A DNA stretch of 64,000 nucleotides, from NCBI RefSeq assembly GCF_000737065.1, contig NZ_AQRC01000007.1, positions 1 to 64,000 of the forward strand, given 5' to 3'. The notes below the pieces were generated by a model, which saw nothing but the letters and a program-made list of their open reading frames with translations, was not told the DNA's origin and searched no databases. A program made the translations under genes and the position numbers. Positions 51,019-61,698 of the stretch are shown here, piece by piece; within the stretch, counting starts at the first letter, position 1, and each line of letters opens with the position of its first letter. This DNA is from Thioclava atlantica. Lineage in GTDB: Bacteria > Pseudomonadota > Alphaproteobacteria > Rhodobacterales > Rhodobacteraceae.

Positions 51019-51849
51019 ATGGCACGCAAAGTCTCGACCCGCCGCAAGGCCATCATGACCGCCATCGCCTGGGTGATCGCCTTCCTGATCTTCTTCCCGA
51101 TCCTCTGGACGATCATCCTGTCGTTCAAATCCGAGGGCGACGCGATCAAGTCGCCGCTGCAGGTGCTCACCTCGCATTGGAGCTTCGAGAGCTATTTCGT
51201 GGTGCAGGAGCGTTCGGACTATTTCCGGCACTTCTGGAACTCGGTGGTGATCTCGCTCGGCTCGACGCTGATCGCTCTGGTGATCGCGATCCCCGCGGCC
51301 TGGGCGATGGCCTTCGTGCCGGGCAAGCGCACCAAGGACGTGCTGATGTGGATGCTGTCGACGAAGATGATGCCCGCGGTGGGCGTGCTCGTCCCGATCT
51401 ACCTGATGTTTCGCGACTGGGGGCTTCTGGATACCCGGATCGGGCTCGTCGCGGTGCTGTGCCTGATGAACCTGCCGATCGTGATCTGGATGCTCTACAC
51501 CTATTTCAAGGAGATCCCGAACGACATCCTCGAAGCCGCGCGGATGGACGGGGCGACGCTCTCGAGCGAGATCCTCTATGTCCTGACGCCGATGGCCGTG
51601 CCCGGCATCGCCTCGACGCTGCTCCTGAACGTGATCCTCGCCTGGAACGAGGCGTTCTGGACGCTCAACCTCACCGCGGCGAAAGCCGCGCCGCTGACCG
51701 CCTTCATCGCCGCCTATTCCAGCCCCGAGGGGCTCTTCTACGCCAAACTCTCCGCCGCCTCGACGCTGGCCATCGCACCGATCCTGATCCTGGGCTGGTT
51801 CAGCCAGAAACAGCTGGTGCGCGGCCTGACCTTCGGCGCCGTGAAATAA
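51019..51849 (+). CDS. smoG: polyol ABC transporter permease 2
   Basis: A 276-residue MalG-type permease with six helices and the EAA loop EAARMDGATLSSEILYVLTPMAVPG. It starts 3 bp after smoF. Together with SmoF it forms the transmembrane path for mannitol/sorbitol. Confidence 0.9.
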   Translation: MARKVSTRRKAIMTAIAWVIAFLIFFPILWTIILSFKSEGDAIKSPLQVLTSHWSFESYFVVQERSDYFRHFWNSVVISLGSTLIALVIAIPAAWAMAFVPGKRTKDVLMWMLSTKMMPAVGVLVPIYLMFRDWGLLDTRIGLVAVLCLMNLPIVIWMLYTYFKEIPNDILEAARMDGATLSSEILYVLTPMAVPGIASTLLLNVILAWNEAFWTLNLTAAKAAPLTAFIAAYSSPEGLFYAKLSAASTLAIAPILILGWFSQKQLVRGLTFGAVK

Positions 51850-51861
51850 GGAGCAAATCCA

Positions 51862-52856
<995 letters not shown>

Positions 52857-52857
<1 letters not shown>

Positions 52858-53618
52858 TGCGGCTGCAGGGCAAACGGGCGCTCATCACCGGGGCCGCGCG
52901 CGGCATCGGAAGGGCCTTCGCGGAAAAATATATCGCCGAGGGCGCCGAGGTGGTGATCGGCGATATCGACATCGCGCGCGCCGAGGACACCGCCGCAGAG
53001 ATCGGCGCCTCCGCGCTGCGCCTCGACGTGACCGATCAGGACAGCATCGACGCGACGATGGCCGCGATGCGCGCCTCGGGCGGGATCGACATCCTGATCA
53101 ACAACGCCGCGATCTTCACCGCCGCGCCCCTCGTCGAGATTACCCGCGCCGATTACGAGCGGGTGTTCCGAATCAATGTCGAGGGCACGCTCTTCATGAT
53201 GCAGGCGGCCGCGCGCGAAATGATCGCGCAGGGCGGTGGGGGGCGCATCATCAACATGGCCTCTCAGGCCGGTCGTCGCGGCGAGGCGCTGGTCGCGGTC
53301 TATTGCGCCTCCAAGGCCGCGGTGATCTCGCTGACCCAATCGGCCGGCCTGAACCTGATCTCACACGGCATCAACGTGAACGCGATCGCGCCCGGCGTGG
53401 TCGATGGCGAGCACTGGGACGGTGTCGATGCCTTCTTCGCCAGATACGAGAACAAGCCCCTGGGACAGAAGAAGAAAGAGGTCGGCAAGGCCGTGCCTTT
53501 CGGGCGCATGGGCACCGCGGACGACCTGACCGGCATGGCCGTTTTCCTCGCCTCGGACGAGGCCGAATACATCGTCGCCCAGACCTACAATGTCGATGGC
53601 GGAAACTGGATGAGCTGA
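52857..53618 (+). CDS. smoS: sorbitol (glucitol) dehydrogenase, SDR family
   Basis: A 253-residue short-chain dehydrogenase: TGAARGIG cofactor motif, INNAAIF, catalytic NMASQAG, YCASK and VDGGNWMS end. The polyol operon setting and the close fit to Rhodobacter SmoS (GVVDGEHWDGVDAFFARYENKPLG) support sorbitol-to-fructose oxidation with NAD. The ATG at 52857 overlaps the smoK stop; the very long frame reaching back to 51177 is not coding. mtlK follows after 1 bp. Confidence 0.9.
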
Positions 53619-53619
53619 T

Positions 53620-55086
53620 ATGAAACTCTCGAACGCGACCCTTCCCGAACTCCCCGCCGAGGTGGCCCGTCCGACCTATGACCGCGCCGCGCTCACCCCC
53701 GGCATCGTCCATATCGGCTGCGGCAATTTCCACCGCGCGCATCAGGCGGTCTATCTCGACGACCTGTTCAATCTCGGCGAAGGCCATGACTGGGCGATCC
53801 TCGGCGCGGGCGTGCGCGAGGGCGACGCGAAGATGCGCGCGGCGCTTCTGGCGCAGGACGGGCTGTCGAGCGTGATCGAGCTGGACCCGGGCGCCAAATC
53901 GGCGCGGGTGATCGGCGCGATGACGGGCTTCGTCGAGGTCGCCGGGGGCAACGCCCCGCTGATCGCCGCGATGGCGGATCCCGGCGTGCGGATCGTCTCG
54001 CTCACCGTGACCGAGGGCGGCTATTACATCGACCCGAAGACCGGCACCTTCTCGCCCTCGCATCCCGACATTCAGGCCGACGCCGCGCATCCCGAGACGC
54101 CCGACACCGCCTTCGGCGCGATCATCGCCGCCTTGAAGACGCGCCGCACCGCCGGGATCGCGCCCTTCGCCGTCATGTGCTGCGACAACGTTCCCCATAA
54201 CGGCCATGTCACGCGCGACGCTGTCTGTGGTCTGGCCGCGCTGTCCGATCCCGAACTCAGCGCCTGGATCCGCGACAACGTCGCCTTCCCGAACTCGATG
54301 GTCGACCGGATCACCCCCGCGACCGGCCCGCGCGAGCGCGCGCTGACCGAGAGCTTCGGGATCGAGGACGCCGCCCCGGTCACCTGCGAGCCGTTCCGCC
54401 AATGGGTGATGGAGGACGATTTCCCCGCCGGGCGCCCTGCCCTCGAGAAGGTCGGCGTGACCTTCACCGACGCGGTGGACCGGTTCGAGACGATGAAGAT
54501 CCGCATCCTCAATGGCGGCCACGCGATCATCGCCTATGCGGCGGGTTTGCGCGATATCGAATATGTCCACGAGGCGATGGCCGACAGCCGGATCCGCGCC
54601 TTCCTCGACAAGATCGAGACCGACGAGATCCTGCCGATCCTGCCGCCGGTGCCCGATACCGATCTGACCGCCTACAAGGCCAAGATCCTCGAGCGGTTCT
54701 CGAACCCCGAGGTCGCCGACACGATCCGGCGCCTGTGTTTCGACGGCTCCAACCGGCAGCCGAAATTCATCCTGCCCTCGATCCTCGACCGGATCGCGGC
54801 GGGCGGGTCCTGCGCGGGGCTCCTGCTCGAGAGCGCGCTCTGGTGCCGCTATTGCTACGGGGTGAGCGAGACCGGCAGCACGATCGCGCCGAACGATCCG
54901 AACTGGGATCGCCTCGTGGCGCAGGCGACGCTGGCGAAGGACCGTCCCGCCGCCTGGCTCGAGATGTCCGATATCTATGGCGACCTGGCGGCGAACCCGG
55001 AGATCGTGGCGCAATTCACCCGGACCCTCGATGAAATCTGGGCGCGCGGCTCGCAGGCGGTGATCGCGGACTATCTCGCGGGCTGA
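53620..55086 (+). CDS. mtlK: mannitol 2-dehydrogenase
   Basis: A 488-residue long-chain polyol dehydrogenase. The N-terminal Rossmann part shows HIGCGNFHRAHQAVYLDDL and the catalytic K-x4-N-x2-H box is in KIRILNGGHAIIAYAAGLRD. The enzyme oxidises mannitol (and arabitol) to fructose (xylulose) with NAD. It is the last gene of the operon. No fructokinase or xylulokinase gene follows inside the window, although the R. sphaeroides operon is known to include one. Confidence 0.94.
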   Translation: MKLSNATLPELPAEVARPTYDRAALTPGIVHIGCGNFHRAHQAVYLDDLFNLGEGHDWAILGAGVREGDAKMRAALLAQDGLSSVIELDPGAKSARVIGAMTGFVEVAGGNAPLIAAMADPGVRIVSLTVTEGGYYIDPKTGTFSPSHPDIQADAAHPETPDTAFGAIIAALKTRRTAGIAPFAVMCCDNVPHNGHVTRDAVCGLAALSDPELSAWIRDNVAFPNSMVDRITPATGPRERALTESFGIEDAAPVTCEPFRQWVMEDDFPAGRPALEKVGVTFTDAVDRFETMKIRILNGGHAIIAYAAGLRDIEYVHEAMADSRIRAFLDKIETDEILPILPPVPDTDLTAYKAKILERFSNPEVADTIRRLCFDGSNRQPKFILPSILDRIAAGGSCAGLLLESALWCRYCYGVSETGSTIAPNDPNWDRLVAQATLAKDRPAAWLEMSDIYGDLAANPEIVAQFTRTLDEIWARGSQAVIADYLAG

Positions 55087-55117
55087 GCCCGGCTGCCTCG
55101 CGTCCCGCGCCGTCCCC

Positions 55118-56038
55118 CTACCCTCGGCAGGTCTCGAGGATCACCTGGCGCAGCCAGCGATGCATGGCCGAGGCATTCGTGCGCGCGGTCCAGACCACCG
55201 AGAGGTCGAAACTGCCGCGAAACGGGCTTTCGCCGAGCACGAGCCGCCCCGACATCGTCTGGCCCAGCCGGCGCGGCATCGTCGCGACGAGATCGGAATT
55301 GGCCAGCAACGTGCCGAGCCCGGCGGGGCTGGGGACGGTGATCGTGGGCGAAAGCGTATGGCCCGCGGCCTCGAGCTCATGCACATAGGCCGATTTCCAG
55401 CTTCCACCGTAATTGATGTAGACATGCTTGAGCGCGAGATAACTTTCGACATCGAGGGTCTTTCCCGCCAGAGGGTGCTCCGGATCCATGAAGCAGGCAT
55501 ATTCCTCGGTATAGAGGCGGCGCGAGTGAAAGCCCGATTCCGTGCGCCCGAAAGGCCCGACCAGGACATCCGCCTCGCGCCGAAGCAGCCGCAGATGGCC
55601 GTCGCCGAGCGCGTTGATCACCTCCACCGACAGCCGGGGCGCCTGCCTGCGCAGCGCGGAGACGATCTTGGGGATCATCAGGATGCGCTCGTAGTAATTG
55701 CAGGCGATCGTGACCTTCTGATCCGAGAGTTTCGGGTCGAACGCCTCGGGCTGGGCGATGTCGTCGAGCATGTCGAGGATCTCGACCACCTGCCCCAGAA
55801 TGTGTTCGCAGCGATCGGTGGGCACCTGCCGCCCGCCCTCGCGCACGAAGAGCGGATCGTGGAAATGCCGGCGCAGCTTGGCGATCGTGTAGCTCACCGC
55901 CGACTGGTTGACGTCGAGCGTCTCGGCCGCGGCGGTGAAGGAGCCGAGCTGATGCACGAGCCGCAGCGTTTCCAGCGCCGCGAAATCGAGCCTGCCGGCG
56001 TCTGCGCTGGCATTCTTCGGCATGACCGCCCCCATCAA
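55118..56038 (-). CDS. LysR-family transcriptional regulator
   Basis: A 306-residue regulator with HTH FTAAAETLDVNQSAVSYTIAKLRRHF and a LysR effector domain with VTIACNYYERILMIPKIVSALR. It is divergent from the P450 gene (95 bp apart), the standard position for a regulator of that cluster. Start ATG at 56038; ATG at 56023 (Met6 region) is less likely. The inducer is unknown but presumably the substrate of the P450/TRAP system. Confidence 0.9.
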   Translation of the reverse strand: MMGAVMPKNASADAGRLDFAALETLRLVHQLGSFTAAAETLDVNQSAVSYTIAKLRRHFHDPLFVREGGRQVPTDRCEHILGQVVEILDMLDDIAQPEAFDPKLSDQKVTIACNYYERILMIPKIVSALRRQAPRLSVEVINALGDGHLRLLRREADVLVGPFGRTESGFHSRRLYTEEYACFMDPEHPLAGKTLDVESYLALKHVYINYGGSWKSAYVHELEAAGHTLSPTITVPSPAGLGTLLANSDLVATMPRRLGQTMSGRLVLGESPFRGSFDLSVVWTARTNASAMHRWLRQVILETCRG

Positions 56039-56132
56039 ATCTGTTGATGATATATACTAGATTCATCTTATTGTTACACGGGCCGCCCTCCTCTAGTCAA
56101 AATGGCAGGGAGATTATTTGGGGGGAGGACAC

Positions 56133-57308
56133 ATGGCGCTCGCACCGCTTGACGAGGAAATCACACTCGAGCAACTCAACGCGGATCCCTATCCGATCTA
56201 CCGGCGGCTGCGCGCGCAAAGCCCGGTCCTGCGGGTCGCGTCGGCCGGACGCACCTTCCTGACCAAGGCCGCGCTGACCAAGGAGGTCAAGGACAATCCG
56301 GAGCTGTTCAGCAGCGACGATCCGAACACGCCGATGAAACCCGCCTTCCGCGCACATACGCTGATGCGCAAGGATGGCGAAGAGCATCTGCGCGAGCGCA
56401 AGGCGATGATGCCGGCGCTGACGCCGAAGAAGATCCAGTCCGACTGGGGGCCGCTCTACGAGAAGCTGGCCGCGGAATATGTCTCGCGCCTGCCGCGCGG
56501 CGAGACGGTGGATCTGTTCACCGAGCTGTGCGGCCCGCTCGCGGCGCGGATCCTCGCCCATGTGCTCGGCATCCCGGAGGCCAGCGACGAAGAGATGCAG
56601 CGCTGGTCGCAGCGTCTGATCGACGGCGCGGGCAATTTCGGCTGGAAACCCGAGCCCTTCGCCGCCTCGGACGAGGCCAATGACGAGATGGACCTGCTGT
56701 TCGGCCAGTTGTGCGACAAGCGCAGGGCGGAACCGGACGGCTCGGCCTATTCGGTCATGCTCAACGCCGACGATCCGATCCCGATGAGCCAGATCTACGC
56801 CAATATCAAGATCGCCATCGGCGGCGGCATCAACGAGCCGCGCGATGCGCTGGCCACGATCGTCTACGGGCTGCTCACCAATCCCGACCAGCTCGCCGAG
56901 GTGCGTGCCCAGCAGGCCTGGGGCAAGGCTTTCGAGGAAGGCGTCCGCTGGGTCGCTCCGATCCAGGCCAGTTCGCGCCTGGTCACCGAGGATACGCAGC
57001 TCGGCGGTTTCGACATCCCCAAGGGCGACACGGTGATGACGATCCAGGCCTCGGCGAACCGCGACGAGGATCTGTTCGAGAACGGCGAGGAGTTCTTCGT
57101 CTTCCGCGACAAGAACCCGCATCAGGCATTCGGCAACGGCCCGCATCACTGCGCGGGCGCCCATATCGCGCGCCGGACCGTGGGCAAGATCATCCTGCCG
57201 ATGCTCTTCGACCGCTTTCCCCAGATGCGCCTGCCCGATCCCGGTGCGGTCATCTGGCGCGGTTTCGGGTTCCGCGGACCGATCAATCTGCCGGTCGTGT
57301 TGAACTGA
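56133..57308 (+). CDS. cytochrome P450
   Basis: A 391-residue bacterial P450. The haem-binding loop FGNGPHHCAGAHIAR carries the Cys ligand, and a K-helix ExxR-type segment is replaced by EEGVRWVAPI, with Glu and Arg three apart as usual. The I-helix reads IGGGINEPRDAL, so the usual acid-threonine pair is Glu-Pro. The ATG at 56133 has GGGGGGAGG just upstream. It is followed by its own ferredoxin and reductase, a complete class I electron chain. Substrate is unknown; hydroxylation or demethylation of a small carboxylate brought in by the adjacent TRAP system is a plausible inference. Confidence 0.92.
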   Translation: MALAPLDEEITLEQLNADPYPIYRRLRAQSPVLRVASAGRTFLTKAALTKEVKDNPELFSSDDPNTPMKPAFRAHTLMRKDGEEHLRERKAMMPALTPKKIQSDWGPLYEKLAAEYVSRLPRGETVDLFTELCGPLAARILAHVLGIPEASDEEMQRWSQRLIDGAGNFGWKPEPFAASDEANDEMDLLFGQLCDKRRAEPDGSAYSVMLNADDPIPMSQIYANIKIAIGGGINEPRDALATIVYGLLTNPDQLAEVRAQQAWGKAFEEGVRWVAPIQASSRLVTEDTQLGGFDIPKGDTVMTIQASANRDEDLFENGEEFFVFRDKNPHQAFGNGPHHCAGAHIARRTVGKIILPMLFDRFPQMRLPDPGAVIWRGFGFRGPINLPVVLN

Positions 57309-57349
57309 CCTGCGCGCGGCGGATCAGACAGATTTGAGGAGGCTAACGA

Positions 57350-57673
57350 ATGGTGAAGGTAACCTATGTCGCGCATGACGGCACGCAAACGACGGTCGAG
57401 GCCGAGGATGGCGACAGCGTCATGCATGCCGCCGTCTCGAACGATGTCGACGGGATCGTCGGAGAATGCGGTGGCTCGATGATGTGCGCGACCTGCCATT
57501 GCTATGTCGACGAGGCATGGCAGGACCGTGTCGGCCCGCGCAGCGACGGCGAGGAGGACATGCTCGAAGGCGCGGCCTGCGAGGTCAATGACCGCTCGCG
57601 CCTGTCGTGCCAGATCAAACTCGGCGCCGATCTCGACGGGCTCGTCGTTCATCTGCCCGAGGAACAGTTTTGA
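57350..57673 (+). CDS. [2Fe-2S] ferredoxin, adrenodoxin type
   Basis: A 107-residue ferredoxin with cluster ligands C40, C46, C49 and C87 (CGGSMMCATC and LSCQIK), the adrenodoxin/putidaredoxin spacing. It passes electrons from the reductase to the P450. The ATG at 57350 follows GAGGAGG-like sequence. Its stop overlaps the TTG start of the reductase. Confidence 0.93.
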   Translation: MVKVTYVAHDGTQTTVEAEDGDSVMHAAVSNDVDGIVGECGGSMMCATCHCYVDEAWQDRVGPRSDGEEDMLEGAACEVNDRSRLSCQIKLGADLDGLVVHLPEEQF

Positions 57674-58848
57674 GCCGCGAGAGCGTCGTCATAATCGGGG
57701 CCGGCCAGGGCGGGCTGCAGGCGGCGATCAGCCTGCGCCAGAACGGGTTCGCGGGTGCGATCACGCTGATCGGCGACGAGCCGGGGCTGCCCTATCAGCG
57801 CCCGCCGCTCTCGAAGGCCTATCTGCATGACGGCAATGCGGAGGCGCTGCGCCTGCGCCCCGATAGCTTCTTCACCTCCAAGGAGGTCGACTATCTGCCC
57901 GAGACGCGGGTCGAGCAGATCGACCGCGCCGCGCAGGAGATCGTCATCGCAGGCGCAAGCGGGAAACGGCGCCTGGGCTACGACCACCTGATCCTGGCGA
58001 CCGGCACGCGCAACCTTCGCCCGCCAATCGCCGGGGTCGAACGCAGCTGCGATCTGCGCACCCTGCGCGACGCGGAGATCCTGCGCGCGCGCCTGTCGCA
58101 GCCGCAGCGTATCGCGGTGATCGGCGGTGGCTTCATCGGGCTCGAATTCGCCGCGGTGGCGCGCAAGCTGGGCCATGAGGTGAGCGTGATCGAGGCCGCG
58201 CCGCGACTGATGGCCCGTGCCGTATCGTCCTGGATGTCGGACCATTTCGCCGCGCTCCATCGCGACTGGGGCACCGCGCTCCATCTCGGAGAGGCCGCGG
58301 TCGCGGTCCAGGGGGACGGCGTGACGCTGGCGAACGGGACCACCATTCCCGCCGAATTCGTGTTGCTCGCCGCAGGCGTGCGCCCCAATACCGAGCTTGC
58401 CGAGGCGGCCGGGCTCGAGATCGAGAACGGGGTGAAGGTCGATGCCTGTCTGCTCAGCTCCGATCCGGCAATCTCTGCGCTTGGCGATTGCGCCTGTTTC
58501 CCCGACCCGCGCACCGGACGGCCGGTCCGGCTCGAGAGCGTGCAGGCCGCGACCGATCACGCGCGGCTGATCGCGGCCCGGATCGCGAAGGGCGAGAGCG
58601 CGGCCTATTCCGCCCTGCCCTGGTTCTGGTCGGATCAGGGCGACAGGAAACTGCAGATCGCGGGCTATGCCGACCCCGACGCGACGGAGGAGGCCGTCGC
58701 CGAGGGGATCGTGGCGCGGTTCGACGCGCAGGGCCTCGCCGCGGTTGAGACCGTGAACAACGCCCGCGTCCACATGAAGGCGCGGCGGCTTCTGGCAAGC
58801 GGCGCACCGGTTGCGCTTGACGATCTGGGAGAGATCGTCGCCGCATGA
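57670..58848 (+). CDS. ferredoxin reductase (NAD(P)H-dependent, FAD)
   Basis: A 392-residue flavoprotein of the putidaredoxin-reductase type. FAD motif IGAGQGGLQAA, NAD motif IGGGFIGLEFAA and ALGDCACFPDP are in the expected order. The start is TTG at 57670 with GAGGAA upstream, overlapping the ferredoxin stop by TTGA; the ATG at 57607 lies inside the ferredoxin. It completes the P450 chain. Confidence 0.9.
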   Translation: MSRESVVIIGAGQGGLQAAISLRQNGFAGAITLIGDEPGLPYQRPPLSKAYLHDGNAEALRLRPDSFFTSKEVDYLPETRVEQIDRAAQEIVIAGASGKRRLGYDHLILATGTRNLRPPIAGVERSCDLRTLRDAEILRARLSQPQRIAVIGGGFIGLEFAAVARKLGHEVSVIEAAPRLMARAVSSWMSDHFAALHRDWGTALHLGEAAVAVQGDGVTLANGTTIPAEFVLLAAGVRPNTELAEAAGLEIENGVKVDACLLSSDPAISALGDCACFPDPRTGRPVRLESVQAATDHARLIAARIAKGESAAYSALPWFWSDQGDRKLQIAGYADPDATEEAVAEGIVARFDAQGLAAVETVNNARVHMKARRLLASGAPVALDDLGEIVAA

Positions 58849-58910
58849 ACGGGAGAGCATTTCGTCGAACCTTTTGACAGGTTCATCAAAGGTCCAAGGG
58901 AGGAGAGACC

Positions 58911-59891
58911 ATGAAGATCACGTCATTCACCGTCGGGGCGGCGCTCGCGGCATCCACGGCCGCGAGCGCTGGTGCGCAGGAGCTGAAATATGCCAACTGG
59001 GCCCCGCCGACCCACACGATCAACGCGGCCCAGATCGAGCCGCTCGCCAAGGCGCTCGCGGAGGGCACCGACGGTGCCGTCACCCTGCGCGGCTTTCACG
59101 GCGGCGAACTGGGGGCCGGCCCGGCCGACCAATATGTCCGCGTGCTCCAGGGCACGGCCGATATGGGTTGGGGCCTGCAGGGCTATACCTCGTCGCAATT
59201 TCCCAAGAGCCTGATCGCGGAACTGCCGGGCGCCCTGCCGCTCGACGCGCCGGGCTACAAGGCGCTGTGGAACGCGTTCGACGGCAATCTCAAGGGCGAA
59301 TACCCGCAGACCGAGGTGATCGCGCTCTGGGGCTCGGAACCCAACGTGCTGATGATGCGCGACAAGGAGGTTCATTCGCCCGCAGACCTCAAGGGGCTGA
59401 AGATCCGCGTCGCCGGCTCGATTTCGGCCGCCGCGATGGAAGCGCTCGGCGCGACGCCGGTGCAGATCCCGATGACGCAGGTCTATAACGGGCTGCAGAC
59501 CGGGCTGATCGACGGGGTGGTGAGCGGTGCCTCCGTGCTCTCCGATTTCAAGCTCAACGAGGTCGTGGGCAGCGTGACCACCGGTCCGAACCTCGGCCGT
59601 CTGGCCTTCTTCACGGTGATGAACAAATCCGCCTATGACGGGCTGTCCGACAAGGGCAAGGCGGCGCTCGACGCGATCAAGGGCGAGAAGATCTCGAAGA
59701 TGACCGAGGAGGCCTGGATCGCGACCGCGAATGCCGCTCTGGACGCGGCGCGCAAATCCGACGGCACGACGGTGATCGACCTCGACGCGGCCGGCAGCAA
59801 GCCCTTCGACGACGCGCTCGCGGGTGTCACCGACGCCTATGTGAGCAAGGTCGGCGGCGAAGCCACGCTCGCCGCGATGCGGGGCGAGTGA
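58911..59891 (+). CDS. TRAP transporter substrate-binding protein (DctP)
   Basis: A 326-residue TRAP binding protein with signal peptide MKITSFTVGAALAASTAASAGA. ELKYANWAPPTHTINAAQIEPLA and KGLKIRVAGSISAAAMEALGATPVQIPMTQVYNGLQTG are typical of DctP, with the conserved Arg that holds a carboxylate. The ATG at 58911 follows GGGAGGAG. It begins the three-gene transporter operon right after the P450 genes. Confidence 0.92.
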   Translation: MKITSFTVGAALAASTAASAGAQELKYANWAPPTHTINAAQIEPLAKALAEGTDGAVTLRGFHGGELGAGPADQYVRVLQGTADMGWGLQGYTSSQFPKSLIAELPGALPLDAPGYKALWNAFDGNLKGEYPQTEVIALWGSEPNVLMMRDKEVHSPADLKGLKIRVAGSISAAAMEALGATPVQIPMTQVYNGLQTGLIDGVVSGASVLSDFKLNEVVGSVTTGPNLGRLAFFTVMNKSAYDGLSDKGKAALDAIKGEKISKMTEEAWIATANAALDAARKSDGTTVIDLDAAGSKPFDDALAGVTDAYVSKVGGEATLAAMRGE

Positions 59892-60403
59892 TGCTCGCGC
59901 GGCTGCAGAAACTGACGGACAGGCTGATCGGCCTGTCCGCGATCATCGGCACGACGGGGCTCCTCTTCGTCGTCGCCGTGATCGTGATCGACGTGATCGG
60001 GCGCAATTTCGGCATGCCGCTCTATGGCTCGCAGGATCTGATCACGATGACCATGGTGCTGATCGTCTTCGGCGGCATGGCGCTGTGCGATCGCAATGAC
60101 GGCCATATCGTCGTCGACATCTTCGAGAGTTCCTTCTCTCCGGCGCTGAACCGGGCGATCGACATCCTCTCGGCCCTGCTCGGGGTGACGATCTTCGTTC
60201 TCATCGCCTATACCGTCTTCAAGTCGGCCCAGCTCAGCCAGATGCTGAACCTCTCGACCAATCTGCTGAACCTGCCGACGGCCTGGTTCCAATTCGCGCT
60301 CTGCGTGCTGTCGCTGGTCGGCGCGCTCGCGATGTTGCTCCGCGCGGTGACGCTGGTGCTCACCCCCGGCTACGAACATCACCCCGAAAAGGAAATGCTA
60401 TGA
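59891..60403 (+). CDS. TRAP transporter small permease (DctQ)
   Basis: A 170-residue four-helix membrane protein of the DctQ type (DVIGRNFGMPLYGSQDLITMTMVLIVFGG). The ATG at 59891 overlaps the dctP stop (TGATG); a GTG one codon earlier is possible. It binds the large permease. Confidence 0.88.
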   Translation: MLARLQKLTDRLIGLSAIIGTTGLLFVVAVIVIDVIGRNFGMPLYGSQDLITMTMVLIVFGGMALCDRNDGHIVVDIFESSFSPALNRAIDILSALLGVTIFVLIAYTVFKSAQLSQMLNLSTNLLNLPTAWFQFALCVLSLVGALAMLLRAVTLVLTPGYEHHPEKEML

Positions 60404-61698
60404 GCCCCGTTCTCGTCGGCACGCTCGGCCTTGCGCTGCTTCTGGCCATGCTCCTGATGCGCGTCCCCGTGGCTTTCAGCATGTTCGCGGTCGGCTTCGT
60501 CGGGATCTGGATCCTGAACGGATTGCAGGCCGCGACCGGGCTTCTCGCCTCCGAGACCTTCTCGCTCGCGTCGAATTCCGAGCTGATCGTGGTGCCCCTC
60601 TTCATCCTGATGGGCAATGTCGCCAGCGTCACAGGGATGAGCCGACGCCTCTACGATGCCGCCTATGCGACGATCGGGCAGGTCCGTGGCGGGCTCGCGC
60701 TGGCCACCGTGATCGGCTGCGGCGGGTTCGCCGCGCTCTCGGGCTCGTCGGTCGCCTCGGCGCTGACCATGGGCCGCACCGCGCTGGCCGAGATGGACCG
60801 CTATGATTACAGCCCGCGCCTCTCCACCGGGGTCGTGGCCGCGGGCGGCACGCTGGGCATCCTGATCCCGCCCTCGACGGGCTTTGTCATCTACGCGATC
60901 CTGACGCAGCAAAGCATCGGGCGGCTCTTCATGGCCGGGATCCTGCCCGGTCTCTTGCTGCTGAGCGCCTTCGTCCTGACCATCGCCCTCCTCTGCGCCG
61001 TCCATGCCGAGATGGGCCCGAAGGGGCCGTCGACCAGCACCGCCGAGAAAGGCCGCGCCTTCCTGGGCGCGATTCCGATCCTTCTGGTCATCTTCATCAC
61101 CATCGGCGGCATCTATTCGGGATATTTCTCTCCCACGGAGGCCGCCGGGATCGGTGCCGCGCTCGTCATCGCGATCGGGGCGGTCAGCGGAAACCTCACC
61201 CTGCGCAGCTTCTGGGAGGCGGCGCGCAGCAGCATCGTCACCACCGCGTCGGTGATGCTGATCCTGATCGCGGCGCATCTGGTGAACCCGTTCGTCGCGC
61301 TGAGCCACCTGCCCGCCGAAGTCAGCAATCTTCTGGTCGCCCTCGATCTGGGCCGCTACGGCACGCTGATCCTGATCCTCGCGATCTATCTCGTGCTCGG
61401 CTGCTTTCTCGAAGGGCTCGCGATGCTGGTCCTGACCCTGCCGATCTTCCTGCCCGTCATCCTCGATCTCGGGATCGACCCGATCTGGTTCGGCGTGCTG
61501 GTGGTGCTGACGCTGGAGATGGGCCTGATCTCGCCGCCCGTCGGAATCAACGTCTTCATCGTGAAATCGGTCGCGAAGGATGTGCCGCTGATCGAGATCT
61601 TCCGCGGGGTGGCGCCGTTCTGGATTGCCATGCTCGTGACGCTGGCGATCCTCGTGGCCGCGCCGCAGATCTCGCTCTGGCTGCCGGGCATGATGTGA
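60400..61698 (+). CDS. TRAP transporter large permease (DctM)
   Basis: A 432-residue permease with about 12 helices and the DctM patterns (VPLFILMGNVASVTGMSRRLYDAA; GFAALSGSSVASALTMGRTAL; LISPPVGINVFIVKS). It moves the organic acid with sodium. Its ATG overlaps the dctQ stop by ATGA. The substrate is unknown and likely related to the P450 cluster. Confidence 0.92.
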   Translation: MSPVLVGTLGLALLLAMLLMRVPVAFSMFAVGFVGIWILNGLQAATGLLASETFSLASNSELIVVPLFILMGNVASVTGMSRRLYDAAYATIGQVRGGLALATVIGCGGFAALSGSSVASALTMGRTALAEMDRYDYSPRLSTGVVAAGGTLGILIPPSTGFVIYAILTQQSIGRLFMAGILPGLLLLSAFVLTIALLCAVHAEMGPKGPSTSTAEKGRAFLGAIPILLVIFITIGGIYSGYFSPTEAAGIGAALVIAIGAVSGNLTLRSFWEAARSSIVTTASVMLILIAAHLVNPFVALSHLPAEVSNLLVALDLGRYGTLILILAIYLVLGCFLEGLAMLVLTLPIFLPVILDLGIDPIWFGVLVVLTLEMGLISPPVGINVFIVKSVAKDVPLIEIFRGVAPFWIAMLVTLAILVAAPQISLWLPGMM

